From Streptomyces europaeiscabiei (GTDB lineage: Bacteria > Actinomycetota > Actinomycetes > Streptomycetales > Streptomycetaceae): 64,000 nucleotides of DNA. Under the pieces are notes generated by a model. That model made no database searches. It was given only the letters and a program-made list of their open reading frames with translations, and was not told the DNA's origin. Position numbers and translations under genes: made by a program. Positions 15,513 to 24,028 of this stretch are shown in pieces. The stretch covers positions 9,738,001-9,802,000 of the forward strand of contig NZ_CP107841.1 of the NCBI RefSeq assembly GCF_036346855.1. Reading direction: 5' to 3'. Each line of letters opens with the position of its first letter. Positions within the stretch are counted from its first letter, which is position 1.

Positions 15513-18335
15513 TCAGGCCATCTGGCGTCGTACCAGCTCATGCAGTCGCCCCCCGCTGTCCGACAGCAACCGGGCCGGCGCTCCCACCTCCGCCACCTTG
15601 CCGTCCTCCATCACCACCACCCGGTCCGCGTCCATGACCGTGGACAGCCGGTGGGCGATCACGATGCGCGTGGCGTGCAACGCCTTCGTGCTCTCGATGA
15701 CCGTGCGCTGTGTGTCGTTGTCCAGCGCGCTGGTGGCCTCGTCGAAGAAGAGGATGCGGGGGCGGCGGATCAACGCCTGGGCGATCATCAGGCGTTGGCG
15801 CTGGCCACCGGAGATCGCGCCGTTGCCCTGCACGATGGTGTGCAGGCCCATCGGCATACTCCGGATGTCCTCGGCGAGGCCCGCCATCTCGGCAGCCGCC
15901 ATCGCCTCCTCGGGCGTGAACGGCTCGGTGCCGCAGATGACGTCCAGGATGGAGCCGGTGAACGGCTGCGCGTGCTGGAGGACGACACCGCACTGCCGAC
16001 GTACGGCGGACTGGTCCAGCGCGCCCAGGTCCTGACCGTCGTACAGGACGCTCCCGGAGACAGGCTTGTCGAAGCCGATGAGCAGCCGCAGCAGCGTGGA
16101 TTTCCCGCAGCCGCTCGGGCCGACGACCGCCACGAACTCCCCGGGTTCGACGGCGAAGGACACGTCGTCCAGTACCAGGGGGCCGTCGTCCGCGTAGCGG
16201 AAGGAGAGTCGGCGGGCCTCCAGCGCGCCGGACAGCGCACCCGGACGGGTGCTGGCCGTGCGGACCTCCGGGGTCGCCTCCAGCACCGGCCTGATCTCCT
16301 CGAACAACGGCAGCACGGCCACCGCCGACACGAACGCCCCCGTCAGCTGGGTGACCGAGGTGAGCAGCATCGTCACCGAGGTGTTGAAGGTGAGGAACTC
16401 CGCCGCCGACATCGAACCCCGGGCCGGGCCCGCCAGCAGCATGAACATCAGCAGGGTGCAGAGCGGGAGATACACCGCGCCCAGCACCGTGTTGAGGTTC
16501 TTGATCCCGCCGACCTTCTGCTGGAGCTCCCGGCTGCGCGCGAACTCGCCCGCCCAGGCCGCGTACGCGTAGTTCTCGGCGGCGGCCACCCGCAGCTTCG
16601 GCAGGCCGCGCAGGGTCTGGAACGCCTGGTTGTTCAGTTTGTTGCTCAGCACCACCAGGCGGCGCTGCCAGCGGACCTGCCACAGGCCGAGGCCGAGGAA
16701 CACGGCGGCCACGACCACCAGCATGCCGATCGCCGCCAGGGCCATGGGCACGCTGTACCAGAGCAGCAGGCCGAGGTTCACGGCGCCGACGGTCACCGAC
16801 TGGGCGACCACCGGGCCGACCCCGGCCAGGGTGCGGCGGATCGCGCTGATGCCCATGGCGGCGCTGGCCAGTTCGCCGGTCGAGCGCGACGCGAAGAACT
16901 TCGTGGGGAGCCTCAGCAAACGGTCCCAGACGGCTGGTTGGAGGGTCGCCTCGATACGGCCCTCCATCCGCAGGATCGTCAGGTTCTGCAGCAACAGGAA
17001 CGCGGCCGACACCACACTCGCGAGCATGATCGCCAGGCAGACCCGCACGATCAGGTCCTCCTGCGCCTTCGGCACGTACTCGCCGAGGATCCTGCCCGTC
17101 GCGACGGGGACGAGAGAGCCGAGTACGACCGTCACCAGGCCGCTGAGCAGCAGGCCCGTCATGTCACCGCCGGTGCCGTGGAGGCTCCAGCGCATCAGAC
17201 GCAGCGGGGTCGGTACCCGTTCGGGCAACGGCCGGTAGAACATCACGGCACGCGGCTCGAACTCCGCCGCGTTCGCCTTCTCGACCGGCGTCTCCCGGCC
17301 GGACGACGGCTGTACGGCCACGTATCCGCCGCGCCGCCACAGCAGCGCCACCGGCGCGCCGGACAGCGCCCGGTGCCCGACCAGCGGGCCGACGTTCTCC
17401 CGCCACCAGCTTCCGGCGAGGCGTACGGCGCGGACGCGGACGCGGGAGGCGAGCGCGATGCGCTCCACCGGGTCGAGCCGGTCGCTCTCGGTGCCGCTCT
17501 GCGCGGGCTCGCAGAGCGTGATGCCGGCCGTCCGGGCGACGAGCTTGCAGGCCGCGTACGTGGCGTCCGCGTCGGCCGCCGTCGTACGCCGGTTCGCGGA
17601 GGACTTGCCGATGGACGCGAGGAGCGTGCGGTCGGCCTGGGCGCGCACGGCTTCACCGGCCTTGATACCGGCGGCCGTACGGTCCTCGTGGGTGCGCTCC
17701 AGCTGCTCGATCCAGCGGTCCAGCGTGGCCAGCAGCCGGAACTGCTGGTCGACCATGCTCTGCCAGACCCCTGAGTCCATCAGCAGGTCGGCCGCCGCCT
17801 CCGCCCCGTACAGCGAGCCGTACTGGACGCTGCCGGGCGGCACCCGCATCCAGAACACGTCGTCGTCGGTGGGCGCGGCGGCCTGCTCGGTGGCCATCGG
17901 TGCCTGGAAGAGGATCGACAGGCCACGGCCGACGCCCAGGGCGAGGGCGTATTCGAGGGGGCTGGTCTGCGGGGGTACGAGCTGGGGGTTGCCCCATTCG
18001 TCGTACGACCAGGTCTCGGTGCCCGCCTGCTGATACAGCTCGCGCAGGCCGATGCGCCGGACCACGCAGTCGCGCAGCGGCCGGGCCACCAGGGTGTGCT
18101 GGGGCCCGGCGACCGGGCCGAGCAGCAGCGCGCCCGCTTCGAGGCGGCCCAGGTGGTGCCAGTGGCCCTGCTCGACGGCGTCGACCGCGAACAGGTCCAG
18201 GGCGCCGGAGGCCACCAGCCACAGGGTCTGCGGGCCTTCGAGGTCCAGGCGGGTGTGGCCGGCGCAGTCCAGGGGCGTGCCCATGGCGCCGAGCGCACCG
18301 AGGACGAGGTCGCCCTCCTCGGGTACGGACGTCAT
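15513..18335 (-). CDS. NHLM-type bacteriocin export ABC transporter, permease/ATPase subunit
   Basis: 940 residues. A long N-terminal region (about 1-370) includes a cyclic-nucleotide-binding-like segment (LWLVASGALDLFAVD, LLGPVAG) characteristic of the second NHLM transporter subunit and has no C39 peptidase. A six-helix ABC transmembrane domain (about 380-680) and an ATPase domain follow, with Walker A GPSGCGKSTLL, signature ISGGQRQRL and Walker B ILFFDEAT. It would pair with the peptidase-containing subunit encoded immediately upstream to export Gly-Gly leader peptides. The start is the ATG at 18335, one base after the upstream gene's stop. Confidence 0.88.
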   Translation of the reverse strand: MTSVPEEGDLVLGALGAMGTPLDCAGHTRLDLEGPQTLWLVASGALDLFAVDAVEQGHWHHLGRLEAGALLLGPVAGPQHTLVARPLRDCVVRRIGLRELYQQAGTETWSYDEWGNPQLVPPQTSPLEYALALGVGRGLSILFQAPMATEQAAAPTDDDVFWMRVPPGSVQYGSLYGAEAAADLLMDSGVWQSMVDQQFRLLATLDRWIEQLERTHEDRTAAGIKAGEAVRAQADRTLLASIGKSSANRRTTAADADATYAACKLVARTAGITLCEPAQSGTESDRLDPVERIALASRVRVRAVRLAGSWWRENVGPLVGHRALSGAPVALLWRRGGYVAVQPSSGRETPVEKANAAEFEPRAVMFYRPLPERVPTPLRLMRWSLHGTGGDMTGLLLSGLVTVVLGSLVPVATGRILGEYVPKAQEDLIVRVCLAIMLASVVSAAFLLLQNLTILRMEGRIEATLQPAVWDRLLRLPTKFFASRSTGELASAAMGISAIRRTLAGVGPVVAQSVTVGAVNLGLLLWYSVPMALAAIGMLVVVAAVFLGLGLWQVRWQRRLVVLSNKLNNQAFQTLRGLPKLRVAAAENYAYAAWAGEFARSRELQQKVGGIKNLNTVLGAVYLPLCTLLMFMLLAGPARGSMSAAEFLTFNTSVTMLLTSVTQLTGAFVSAVAVLPLFEEIRPVLEATPEVRTASTRPGALSGALEARRLSFRYADDGPLVLDDVSFAVEPGEFVAVVGPSGCGKSTLLRLLIGFDKPVSGSVLYDGQDLGALDQSAVRRQCGVVLQHAQPFTGSILDVICGTEPFTPEEAMAAAEMAGLAEDIRSMPMGLHTIVQGNGAISGGQRQRLMIAQALIRRPRILFFDEATSALDNDTQRTVIESTKALHATRIVIAHRLSTVMDADRVVVMEDGKVAEVGAPARLLSDSGGRLHELVRRQMA

Positions 18336-18336
18336 C

Positions 18337-20574
18337 TCATCGCTCCCTGACCAGCCGGGCGTACGCGCCACCGCGTGCCACCAGCTCCTCGTGCCGGCCG
18401 CGCTCCACGATCGCGCCGTGCTGCAGGACGACGATCTCGTCGCTGTCGCGGACCGTGCTGAGCCGGTGGGCGATCACCACACATGCGCAGCCGCGCTTGC
18501 GCAGGTTGTCCATCACGGTCAGCTCGGTCTCCGCGTCGAGCGCGCTGGTCACCTCGTCGAGGACGAGGATGCTGGGCCTGCGGACCAACGCCCGCGCGAT
18601 CTCCAGGCGTTGACGCTGACCGCCGGAGAAGTTCCGGCCGTCCTGCTCGACCCTGCTGTGGATCCCGCCCGGGCGGCGGGTCACCACGTCGTACAGGGCC
18701 GCGTCCCGCAGCGCCTCCACCACGGCCTCGTCCGGGATCGACGGGTCCCACAGGGCCACGTTGTCGCGGACCGTGCCCTCGAAGAGGAAGACCTCCTGGT
18801 CGACGAAGGAGACGGAGGCGGCGAGCGCACCACGCGGGATGTCCTCCAGACGCCTGCCGTCGATACGGATCACGCCCTCCCAGGGGGCGTACAGGCCCGA
18901 GATCAGCCTCGACACCGTCGACTTGCCGCTGCCGGAGCCGCCGACCAGCGCCACCTGCCGACCCGGGCCGACGGTGAGGTCGAAGCCGGTGAGCAGGGGT
19001 TTGTCGAGGGGGCTGTAGCCGAAGGTGATGTTCTCCAGCTCCACATGGCCCTGCAGCCGACGGGTGGACTCGCCGGCGTCCGGGCGGCCGTACAGCGGGT
19101 CCGCCCGGAAGTTCTCCACGTCCTTGAGGCGGGCCACGTCGGCCGCGAAGTCCTGGATGCGGCCCGCCACACCGTTGAGCCGGGTGATCGGCGCGGTGAA
19201 CCGGGTGACCAGTGCCTGGAAGGCGACCAGCAGGCCGACGGATATGTGGCCCTCGACCGCGCGCATGCCGCCGATCCAGAGGATGAGCGCGCTGTTGAGC
19301 GTGGCGAGGGTCGGGGCGACGACCCCCAGCCAGGCGCTCGGCACGCCGAGCCTTTGCTGCTCCTCCAGCGTGGTGGCGTGCTGCCCGGCCCACTTGCGGA
19401 AGTAGCCCTCCTCGCCGCCGGTCGCCTTCATCGTCTCGATCAGCTGCAGGCCGGTGTACGCCGTGTTGGTCAGCCGTGCGTTGTCGGCGCGCAGCTTCGC
19501 CGTACGGGTCGCGCGCAGCCGGATCACCACCCGCATCGCCACCACGTTCAGCAGCGCCACCCCGATACCGACGAAGGTGAGCTGCGGGTCGTACGTGTAG
19601 AGGAGCACGGCGTAGAGGACGACCACGACCGCGTCCACCCCGGCGGCAGCGAGGTCGCGGGCCAGGGTCTCGGCGACCGCGTCGTTGGACTGCAGGCGCT
19701 GGACGAGGTCGGCGGGGCTGCGCTGCGAGAAGAAGGTGACGGGCAGCCGGAGCAGGTGCCGCAGGAAGCGGGCGCTGGACAGGGTCGAGGAGATCAGGCG
19801 GCCGCGCAGCAGGTTGGCCTGTTGCAGCCAGGTCAGCAGGACCGTCAGCAGCACGCACGCACCCATCGACGCGAACAGCACGCCCAGCAGGGAGGTCTGG
19901 CCGCCGATGAGGAACATGTCGATGTAGGTGCGGCTCAGCGCGGGTACGGCCGCGCCGACCGCCACCAGGAGCAGGCTCGCGAGGACGGCGGCGGGCAGGG
20001 TTCCGGAGGTGCCGCGCATCCGGGCGGGCATGGCGCCGAGGACACCGGGCCTGCGGCCGCCCTTCTCGAAGTCGTCGCCGGGCTCCATGACGAGGACGAC
20101 CCCGGTGAAGCTCGCGTCGAAGTCCTCCATCGGCACGAACCGGCGGCCCTTGCCGGGGTCGTTGATGTGGACGCCGCGCCGGCCGAGGCGGCGCCCCATG
20201 CCGTCGTAGACGACGTAGTGGTTGAACTCCCAGAAGAGGACGGCCGGCGCCTTCACCTCGGCGAGCGCGGCCACGTCCATCTGCATGCCCTTGGCGGTCA
20301 GTCCGTAACTGCGGGCCGCCTTCAGGACGTTGCTGGCGCGGGAGCCGTCCCGGGAGACACCGCAGGCGATGCGCAGTTCCTCCAGGGGGATGTGCCGTCC
20401 GTAGTGGCCGAGGACCATGGCGAGGGAGGCGGCGCCGCACTCCACGGCCTCCATCTGCAGGACGGTCGGCGTGCGGACGGTCTTCTGTCCGCTCTTGGGC
20501 ACCGGGCGCTTCTGCGGGACGGCCTTGCGTCTGCCGCGCGTCGGCGGCTGCGCGGTGTCCTGGGAGGCGGTCAC
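18337..20574 (-). CDS. NHLM-type bacteriocin export ABC transporter, C39 peptidase/permease/ATPase subunit
   Basis: 745 residues from a GTG at 20574 that overlaps the adaptor stop as GTGA. The N-terminal C39 peptidase domain is complete: oxyanion Gln40, catalytic Cys46 in VECGAASLAMVLGHYG, His119 in WEFNHYVVYDG and Asp139 in HINDPGKG. It should cleave leaders after Gly-Gly during export. The transmembrane domain follows, then the ATPase with Walker A GSGSGKSTVSRLI, signature FSGGQRQRLEIAR and Walker B ILVLDEVTSALD. With its neighbours it forms a full secretion machine whose likely cargo is the 71-residue peptide encoded at 21481. Confidence 0.93.
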   Translation of the reverse strand: MTASQDTAQPPTRGRRKAVPQKRPVPKSGQKTVRTPTVLQMEAVECGAASLAMVLGHYGRHIPLEELRIACGVSRDGSRASNVLKAARSYGLTAKGMQMDVAALAEVKAPAVLFWEFNHYVVYDGMGRRLGRRGVHINDPGKGRRFVPMEDFDASFTGVVLVMEPGDDFEKGGRRPGVLGAMPARMRGTSGTLPAAVLASLLLVAVGAAVPALSRTYIDMFLIGGQTSLLGVLFASMGACVLLTVLLTWLQQANLLRGRLISSTLSSARFLRHLLRLPVTFFSQRSPADLVQRLQSNDAVAETLARDLAAAGVDAVVVVLYAVLLYTYDPQLTFVGIGVALLNVVAMRVVIRLRATRTAKLRADNARLTNTAYTGLQLIETMKATGGEEGYFRKWAGQHATTLEEQQRLGVPSAWLGVVAPTLATLNSALILWIGGMRAVEGHISVGLLVAFQALVTRFTAPITRLNGVAGRIQDFAADVARLKDVENFRADPLYGRPDAGESTRRLQGHVELENITFGYSPLDKPLLTGFDLTVGPGRQVALVGGSGSGKSTVSRLISGLYAPWEGVIRIDGRRLEDIPRGALAASVSFVDQEVFLFEGTVRDNVALWDPSIPDEAVVEALRDAALYDVVTRRPGGIHSRVEQDGRNFSGGQRQRLEIARALVRRPSILVLDEVTSALDAETELTVMDNLRKRGCACVVIAHRLSTVRDSDEIVVLQHGAIVERGRHEELVARGGAYARLVRER

Positions 20575-21377
20575 GGGAGCAGCCAATCGATCGGACGCTC
20601 GTCGGCCATGCGGATCGAACCCGTGGCCATGGTCATGGAGGTCAGCTCGAACGGCGGCCCGTCCTGCGAGGACCACCTGTAGCCCGACTTCGTCGACGCC
20701 CTACGGTCCAGCCGTACGGTCACGGCCACCGGCCGGCCCTTCCTGGTGAACTGTTCGCCCAGCTGGCTGTCACCGAGGAACACGCCGATCGACTGCGGGG
20801 TCTGCGCGGTGCGGTCCACCTTCTTCACATGGCCGCGCAGCACGCCGTACCGCTGGGTGGGCGCCGACTGCACGGTCAGGTCGACGGCGGCGCCCTCGGG
20901 GATCGAGGCCGCGTTCTCGGCGGGGACGTACACCGTCGCGCAGAGCGGGTCGTCGGCGTCGGCGACCTTCTCGATCGCCGCGACATCGGCGCCCGTCCGG
21001 ATGATCTGGCCGATCGTGGCGGCGAGCGTGGAGACCCGGCCGGCCGCGACGGACCGTACGACGCTCTCGCCGTCGGTGGTGGCGACCTTGAGGACGGGGG
21101 CCCTGGCGGGCAGGCGCTCGCCCTGCCTCGCGAGCACGGCGGTGACCTGGCCGGCCACCGGGCTCTGCAGTACGTAACTGCCCTGCCCGTGAGTGAGGAC
21201 GGCGGGGGCGCTGACCGTGGATGCCACGGAACCCGTGACGGCCCACACGGACGCGGCGGCCATGGCGACCACCGTCACGGACAGCACCAGCCAGCCCTGC
21301 GGGCGGGCGAAGCGCACCGGGAGGTCGAGTTCCTCCGGTGACTGGAGCTTGGCGAGGGCCTGCTGGCGGAACTGCAC
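20571..21377 (-). CDS. HlyD-type adaptor of the NHLM secretion system
   Basis: 268 residues from a GTG at 21377 with GAGGGAAG upstream. One N-terminal membrane helix (about 29-50), then a lipoyl/barrel-sandwich region (HGQGSYVLQSPVAGQVTAVL and AAGRVSTLAATIGQIIRTGADV) and a beta-barrel end typical of membrane fusion proteins. It would bridge the ABC exporters and the exterior. First gene of the three-gene exporter operon and 103 bases downstream of the precursor peptide gene, on the same strand. Confidence 0.88.
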   Translation of the reverse strand: MQFRQQALAKLQSPEELDLPVRFARPQGWLVLSVTVVAMAAASVWAVTGSVASTVSAPAVLTHGQGSYVLQSPVAGQVTAVLARQGERLPARAPVLKVATTDGESVVRSVAAGRVSTLAATIGQIIRTGADVAAIEKVADADDPLCATVYVPAENAASIPEGAAVDLTVQSAPTQRYGVLRGHVKKVDRTAQTPQSIGVFLGDSQLGEQFTRKGRPVAVTVRLDRRASTKSGYRWSSQDGPPFELTSMTMATGSIRMADERPIDWLLP

Positions 21378-21480
21378 GGGACTTCCCTCACCTGTACGAC
21401 TCGGGACAGCGGACTTTCGGGCACCCGAGAGTCCCGGAACCTGTCAGGTGGTTCCGGGACTCAACGGCGCGAGGGCTCGA

Positions 21481-21696
21481 TCAGAGACCGGCGACCAGGC
21501 TCGTGACCGGGGCGGTGTTCAGACCGGTGGCACCCTCGACGGTGCCGACGGCCGTGCCGACCAGGCCGGAGACCGGGGCGATACCGTCCACCAGGCCAGT
21601 GACGGTGCCGACGGCGTTGACGGACAGGCCACCGGAGACGGCGTCGAGGGCGGCGTCCGAGATCTCGGCGGTCTCAACCTGGGGGGTGGAGTTCAT
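21481..21696 (-). CDS. Gly-Gly leader peptide precursor with cysteine-free core
   Basis: 71 residues from the ATG at 21696 with GGGAAG upstream. The leader (residues 1-23) ends in ISDAALDAVSGG, a textbook double-glycine C39 cleavage site. The predicted 48-residue core is made of Gly, Val, Ala, Thr and Leu with spaced GTV-GLV-GLVG-GTV-G motifs; it has no Cys, Lys, Arg, Trp or aromatic residue. Without Cys it cannot be a lanthipeptide, and no modification enzyme lies nearby. The glycine spacing suggests membrane-inserting, self-associating helices. It heads the export operon and is its most likely substrate. Activity (bacteriocin, signal or surface peptide) is unknown. Confidence 0.82.
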   Translation of the reverse strand: MNSTPQVETAEISDAALDAVSGGLSVNAVGTVTGLVDGIAPVSGLVGTAVGTVEGATGLNTAPVTSLVAGL

Positions 21697-22380
21697 GGGG
21701 GAACTTCCCTTCGTATAGCTCTTCATAGGGGGGAGCGGCCCCCTTCTGGGGACAGAACGACGGCCGCGCACGTGGGTGCCCACTTCTCGTCTCCGAGAGC
21801 TTGGCGGCCCCCGCGGTGCGATGGATCAAAGCAGATCGCTGCTGCGCACTTCCAATCAACATGGCCTCCCACCAGCGCACTTGGTGACCATGACGGTTTA
21901 TCCGTGCAGACCTGCGCACGCCTTGGGGGCTGCTTCTTCACACGGATCACGGCATCGTCCTACGCGGTTCGTCGCCGGCCGGAAAGCGAATGGGACAGTC
22001 CGCCCGAAAGGGGCTTGTGCGCGAGCCGCCCCTGTGCAGAACTCCCGTGGACCGTGACCCCGCTGAGCATTCGGTGTGGAGATTCCCCGAAGCCGGTTTC
22101 CGGGCTGTCAGGGGGAACGGAACGCTACCGACCCGTCGCTGAAAGTGCCGTTCCGGGTGGGGGGTGTCGGCGCCACGGAACCTGTGCGGGAGGGTGTGGC
22201 CGGGAAGTCGTGACATGACGTGCGAACTGGGGGCGTAGCGCGCTTTGCGAAATGGAAGCTTGGAATCTTTTTGCTGAGCGTTGAACACCCCACCGGAACC
22301 ATCCGTACCAACTGGCAACCAGGCGCCCCCAGTTCACCCGCCGGACGGCGGCACGGACCCCGTCCCCAGGAGGTCAAGAG
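21697..22380. other. Divergent intergenic region
   Basis: 684 bases between the precursor peptide gene (minus) and the secreted protease gene (plus). Open frames here are short and of noise composition. It must hold both promoters. AT-richer patches occur near 21830-21910 and 22240-22290. I could not assign convincing -10/-35 pairs. Confidence 0.45.
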
Positions 22381-23823
22381 TTGAGTCACAAACGAGCCAC
22401 CAAGCGTAAGGCGTTCATAGCCGCAGGCGGCGTGGCGGCGCTCGGCGCGGCAGCCCTCATCCTGCCGAACGCGATGGCGTCGCAGACGGAGGCGAAGGAC
22501 GCGGCCCCCAAGACGCTCGCCGCGAGTGACGCCTCGGACCTCGCCTCCCAGCTCCAGGAGTTGCTCGGTGACGCGTTCGCAGGCGCGTACTACGATTCGA
22601 GCGAGAAGCAGCTCATCATCAACGTCATCGACGGCCTTCAGATCGACGGCGACGACAACAACGTGATCATTCAGGCCCAGTCGGCCGGCGCGGAGGTCCG
22701 CGAGGTCGAGAACAGCTGGTCCGAGCTGCAGAAGGGCGCGGCGACGCTGAAGGCGAAGGCCAGCGTTCCGGGCACCGCGTGGGCCATCGACCCCCGCACG
22801 AACAAGATCCAGGTCACCGCCGACTCCACGGTCACGGGCGAGAACTGGGACACGATCGAGTCGGCCACCAAGTCGCTCGGCTCGGGCATGGCGACCATCA
22901 AGAAGTCCGCCGGCACGTTCAAGACCTTCCTGGAGGGCGGCGACGCCATCTTCGGCGGCGGCGCGCGCTGTTCGGCCGGCTTCAACGTCGTCAACGCCGA
23001 AGGTGCCCCGGCCTTCCTGACCGCCGGTCACTGCGGTGTCGCCGAGGCCGAGTGGTCCGAGGAGGAGGGCGGCGCCCCGATCGCCACGGTAGACGCCGCG
23101 ACCGCCACGTTCCCCGGCGCCGGTGACTTCGCCCTGGTCAACTACAACGACCCGGCGACCCAGGCGGCCAGCACGGTCGACCTCGGCAACGGCCAGACGG
23201 TCGACATCAACGCGGCGGGCGAGGCCGCGGTCGGCCTCCAGGTCTTCCGCATGGGCAGCACCACCGGTCTCGCCGACGGCCAGGTCACCGGCCTCGAAGC
23301 CACGGTGAACTACCCCGAGGGCACGGTCACCGGTCTCATCCAGACCAACGTCTGCGCCGAGCCCGGCGACAGCGGTGGCTCGCTGTTCACCGAGGACGGC
23401 CAGGCCATCGGCCTGACCTCCGGCGGCAGCGGCGACTGCACCGTCGGCGGCGAGACCTTCTTCCAGCCCGTCACCACCGCCCTCGCGGCGGTCGGCGCGA
23501 CCCTCGGGGACGCCGGTGCGGGCGCCGGTGAGGAAGCCGCCGGCGGTGCCGGTGACGCCGCGGGTGTCGGCGAGGAGGCCGCCGGCGGTGCCGCCGCCGG
23601 TGCCGGTGAGGAAGAGGGCGCCGCGGCAGCGGGCGCGGGCGAGGAAGAAGGCGCCGCCGCGGCCGGTGCGGGCGAGGAAGAAGGCGCCGTGGCCGGTGCC
23701 GGTGACGCCGGTGCGGGCGACGCGGCCGGTGCCGGTGACGCCGCGGGCCAGCAGCACGACCAGGGCGTCGAAGACCAGGGCGTCGAAGAGCAGGGTGTCG
23801 AAGAGCAGGGCGTCCAGCAGTAG
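22381..23823 (+). CDS. Streptogrisin-like S1 serine protease with repetitive C-terminal tail
   Basis: 480 residues from a TTG at 22381; AGGAGG about 7 bases upstream decides this start. Signal peptide to about residue 33, a propeptide of about 150 residues, then the chymotrypsin-like domain with His217 (LTAGHCGV), Asp249 (GDFALVNY) and Ser331 (EPGDSGGS). From about residue 378 comes a 100-residue tail of Gly, Ala and Glu built from repeats such as GAGEEEGAAAA, ending in four QGVE(D/E) units. Streptogrisins usually end after the catalytic domain or a chitin-binding domain, so this acidic low-complexity tail is unusual and could bind calcium or the cell wall. Followed by two strong terminators. 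Confidence 0.9.
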   Translation: MSHKRATKRKAFIAAGGVAALGAAALILPNAMASQTEAKDAAPKTLAASDASDLASQLQELLGDAFAGAYYDSSEKQLIINVIDGLQIDGDDNNVIIQAQSAGAEVREVENSWSELQKGAATLKAKASVPGTAWAIDPRTNKIQVTADSTVTGENWDTIESATKSLGSGMATIKKSAGTFKTFLEGGDAIFGGGARCSAGFNVVNAEGAPAFLTAGHCGVAEAEWSEEEGGAPIATVDAATATFPGAGDFALVNYNDPATQAASTVDLGNGQTVDINAAGEAAVGLQVFRMGSTTGLADGQVTGLEATVNYPEGTVTGLIQTNVCAEPGDSGGSLFTEDGQAIGLTSGGSGDCTVGGETFFQPVTTALAAVGATLGDAGAGAGEEAAGGAGDAAGVGEEAAGGAAAGAGEEEGAAAAGAGEEEGAAAAGAGEEEGAVAGAGDAGAGDAAGAGDAAGQQHDQGVEDQGVEEQGVEEQGVQQ

Positions 23824-23846
23824 GCGGACACCACCCCGCACGTGGA

Positions 23847-23890
23847 CGACGGCCCGGGGGATCAGCGGCCACTGACCCCCCGGGCCGTCG
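23847..23890. terminator. Terminator after the S1 protease gene
   Basis: A 14-bp perfect stem (23847-23860 with 23877-23890) and a 16-base loop, starting 24 bases after the stop codon. Confidence 0.8.
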
Positions 23891-23943
23891 CCCCACGACC
23901 CAGCTGTCGGCCCCGCCTCAGGGCTCCGGCCGACAGGTGGAAC

Positions 23944-23973
23944 GGTCCGGCCCTCCGGCGGGAGGGCCGGACC
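23944..23973. terminator. Second hairpin terminator between convergent genes
   Basis: A 13-bp perfect stem (23944-23956 with 23961-23973) with loop GGCG. It lies between the S1 protease gene and the convergent SpoIIE-type phosphatase gene and may serve both. Confidence 0.75.
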
Positions 23974-24028
23974 TGTTCGTTCTTCCTCGCGTCAGGGTGC
24001 CCCCACGGGCGCAGCCCCCGGCGCGCCG

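Noticed and set aside
21481..21696. Type A2 lanthipeptide precursor
   Set aside because: The leader fits, but the core has no cysteine and no lanthionine synthetase is adjacent, so lanthionine formation is impossible.
23310..23896. Antisense Pro/Ala/Ser-rich and Arg/His-rich frames opposite the S1 protease tail
   Set aside because: They are mirror images of the Gly/Ala/Glu tandem repeat and lack start signals.
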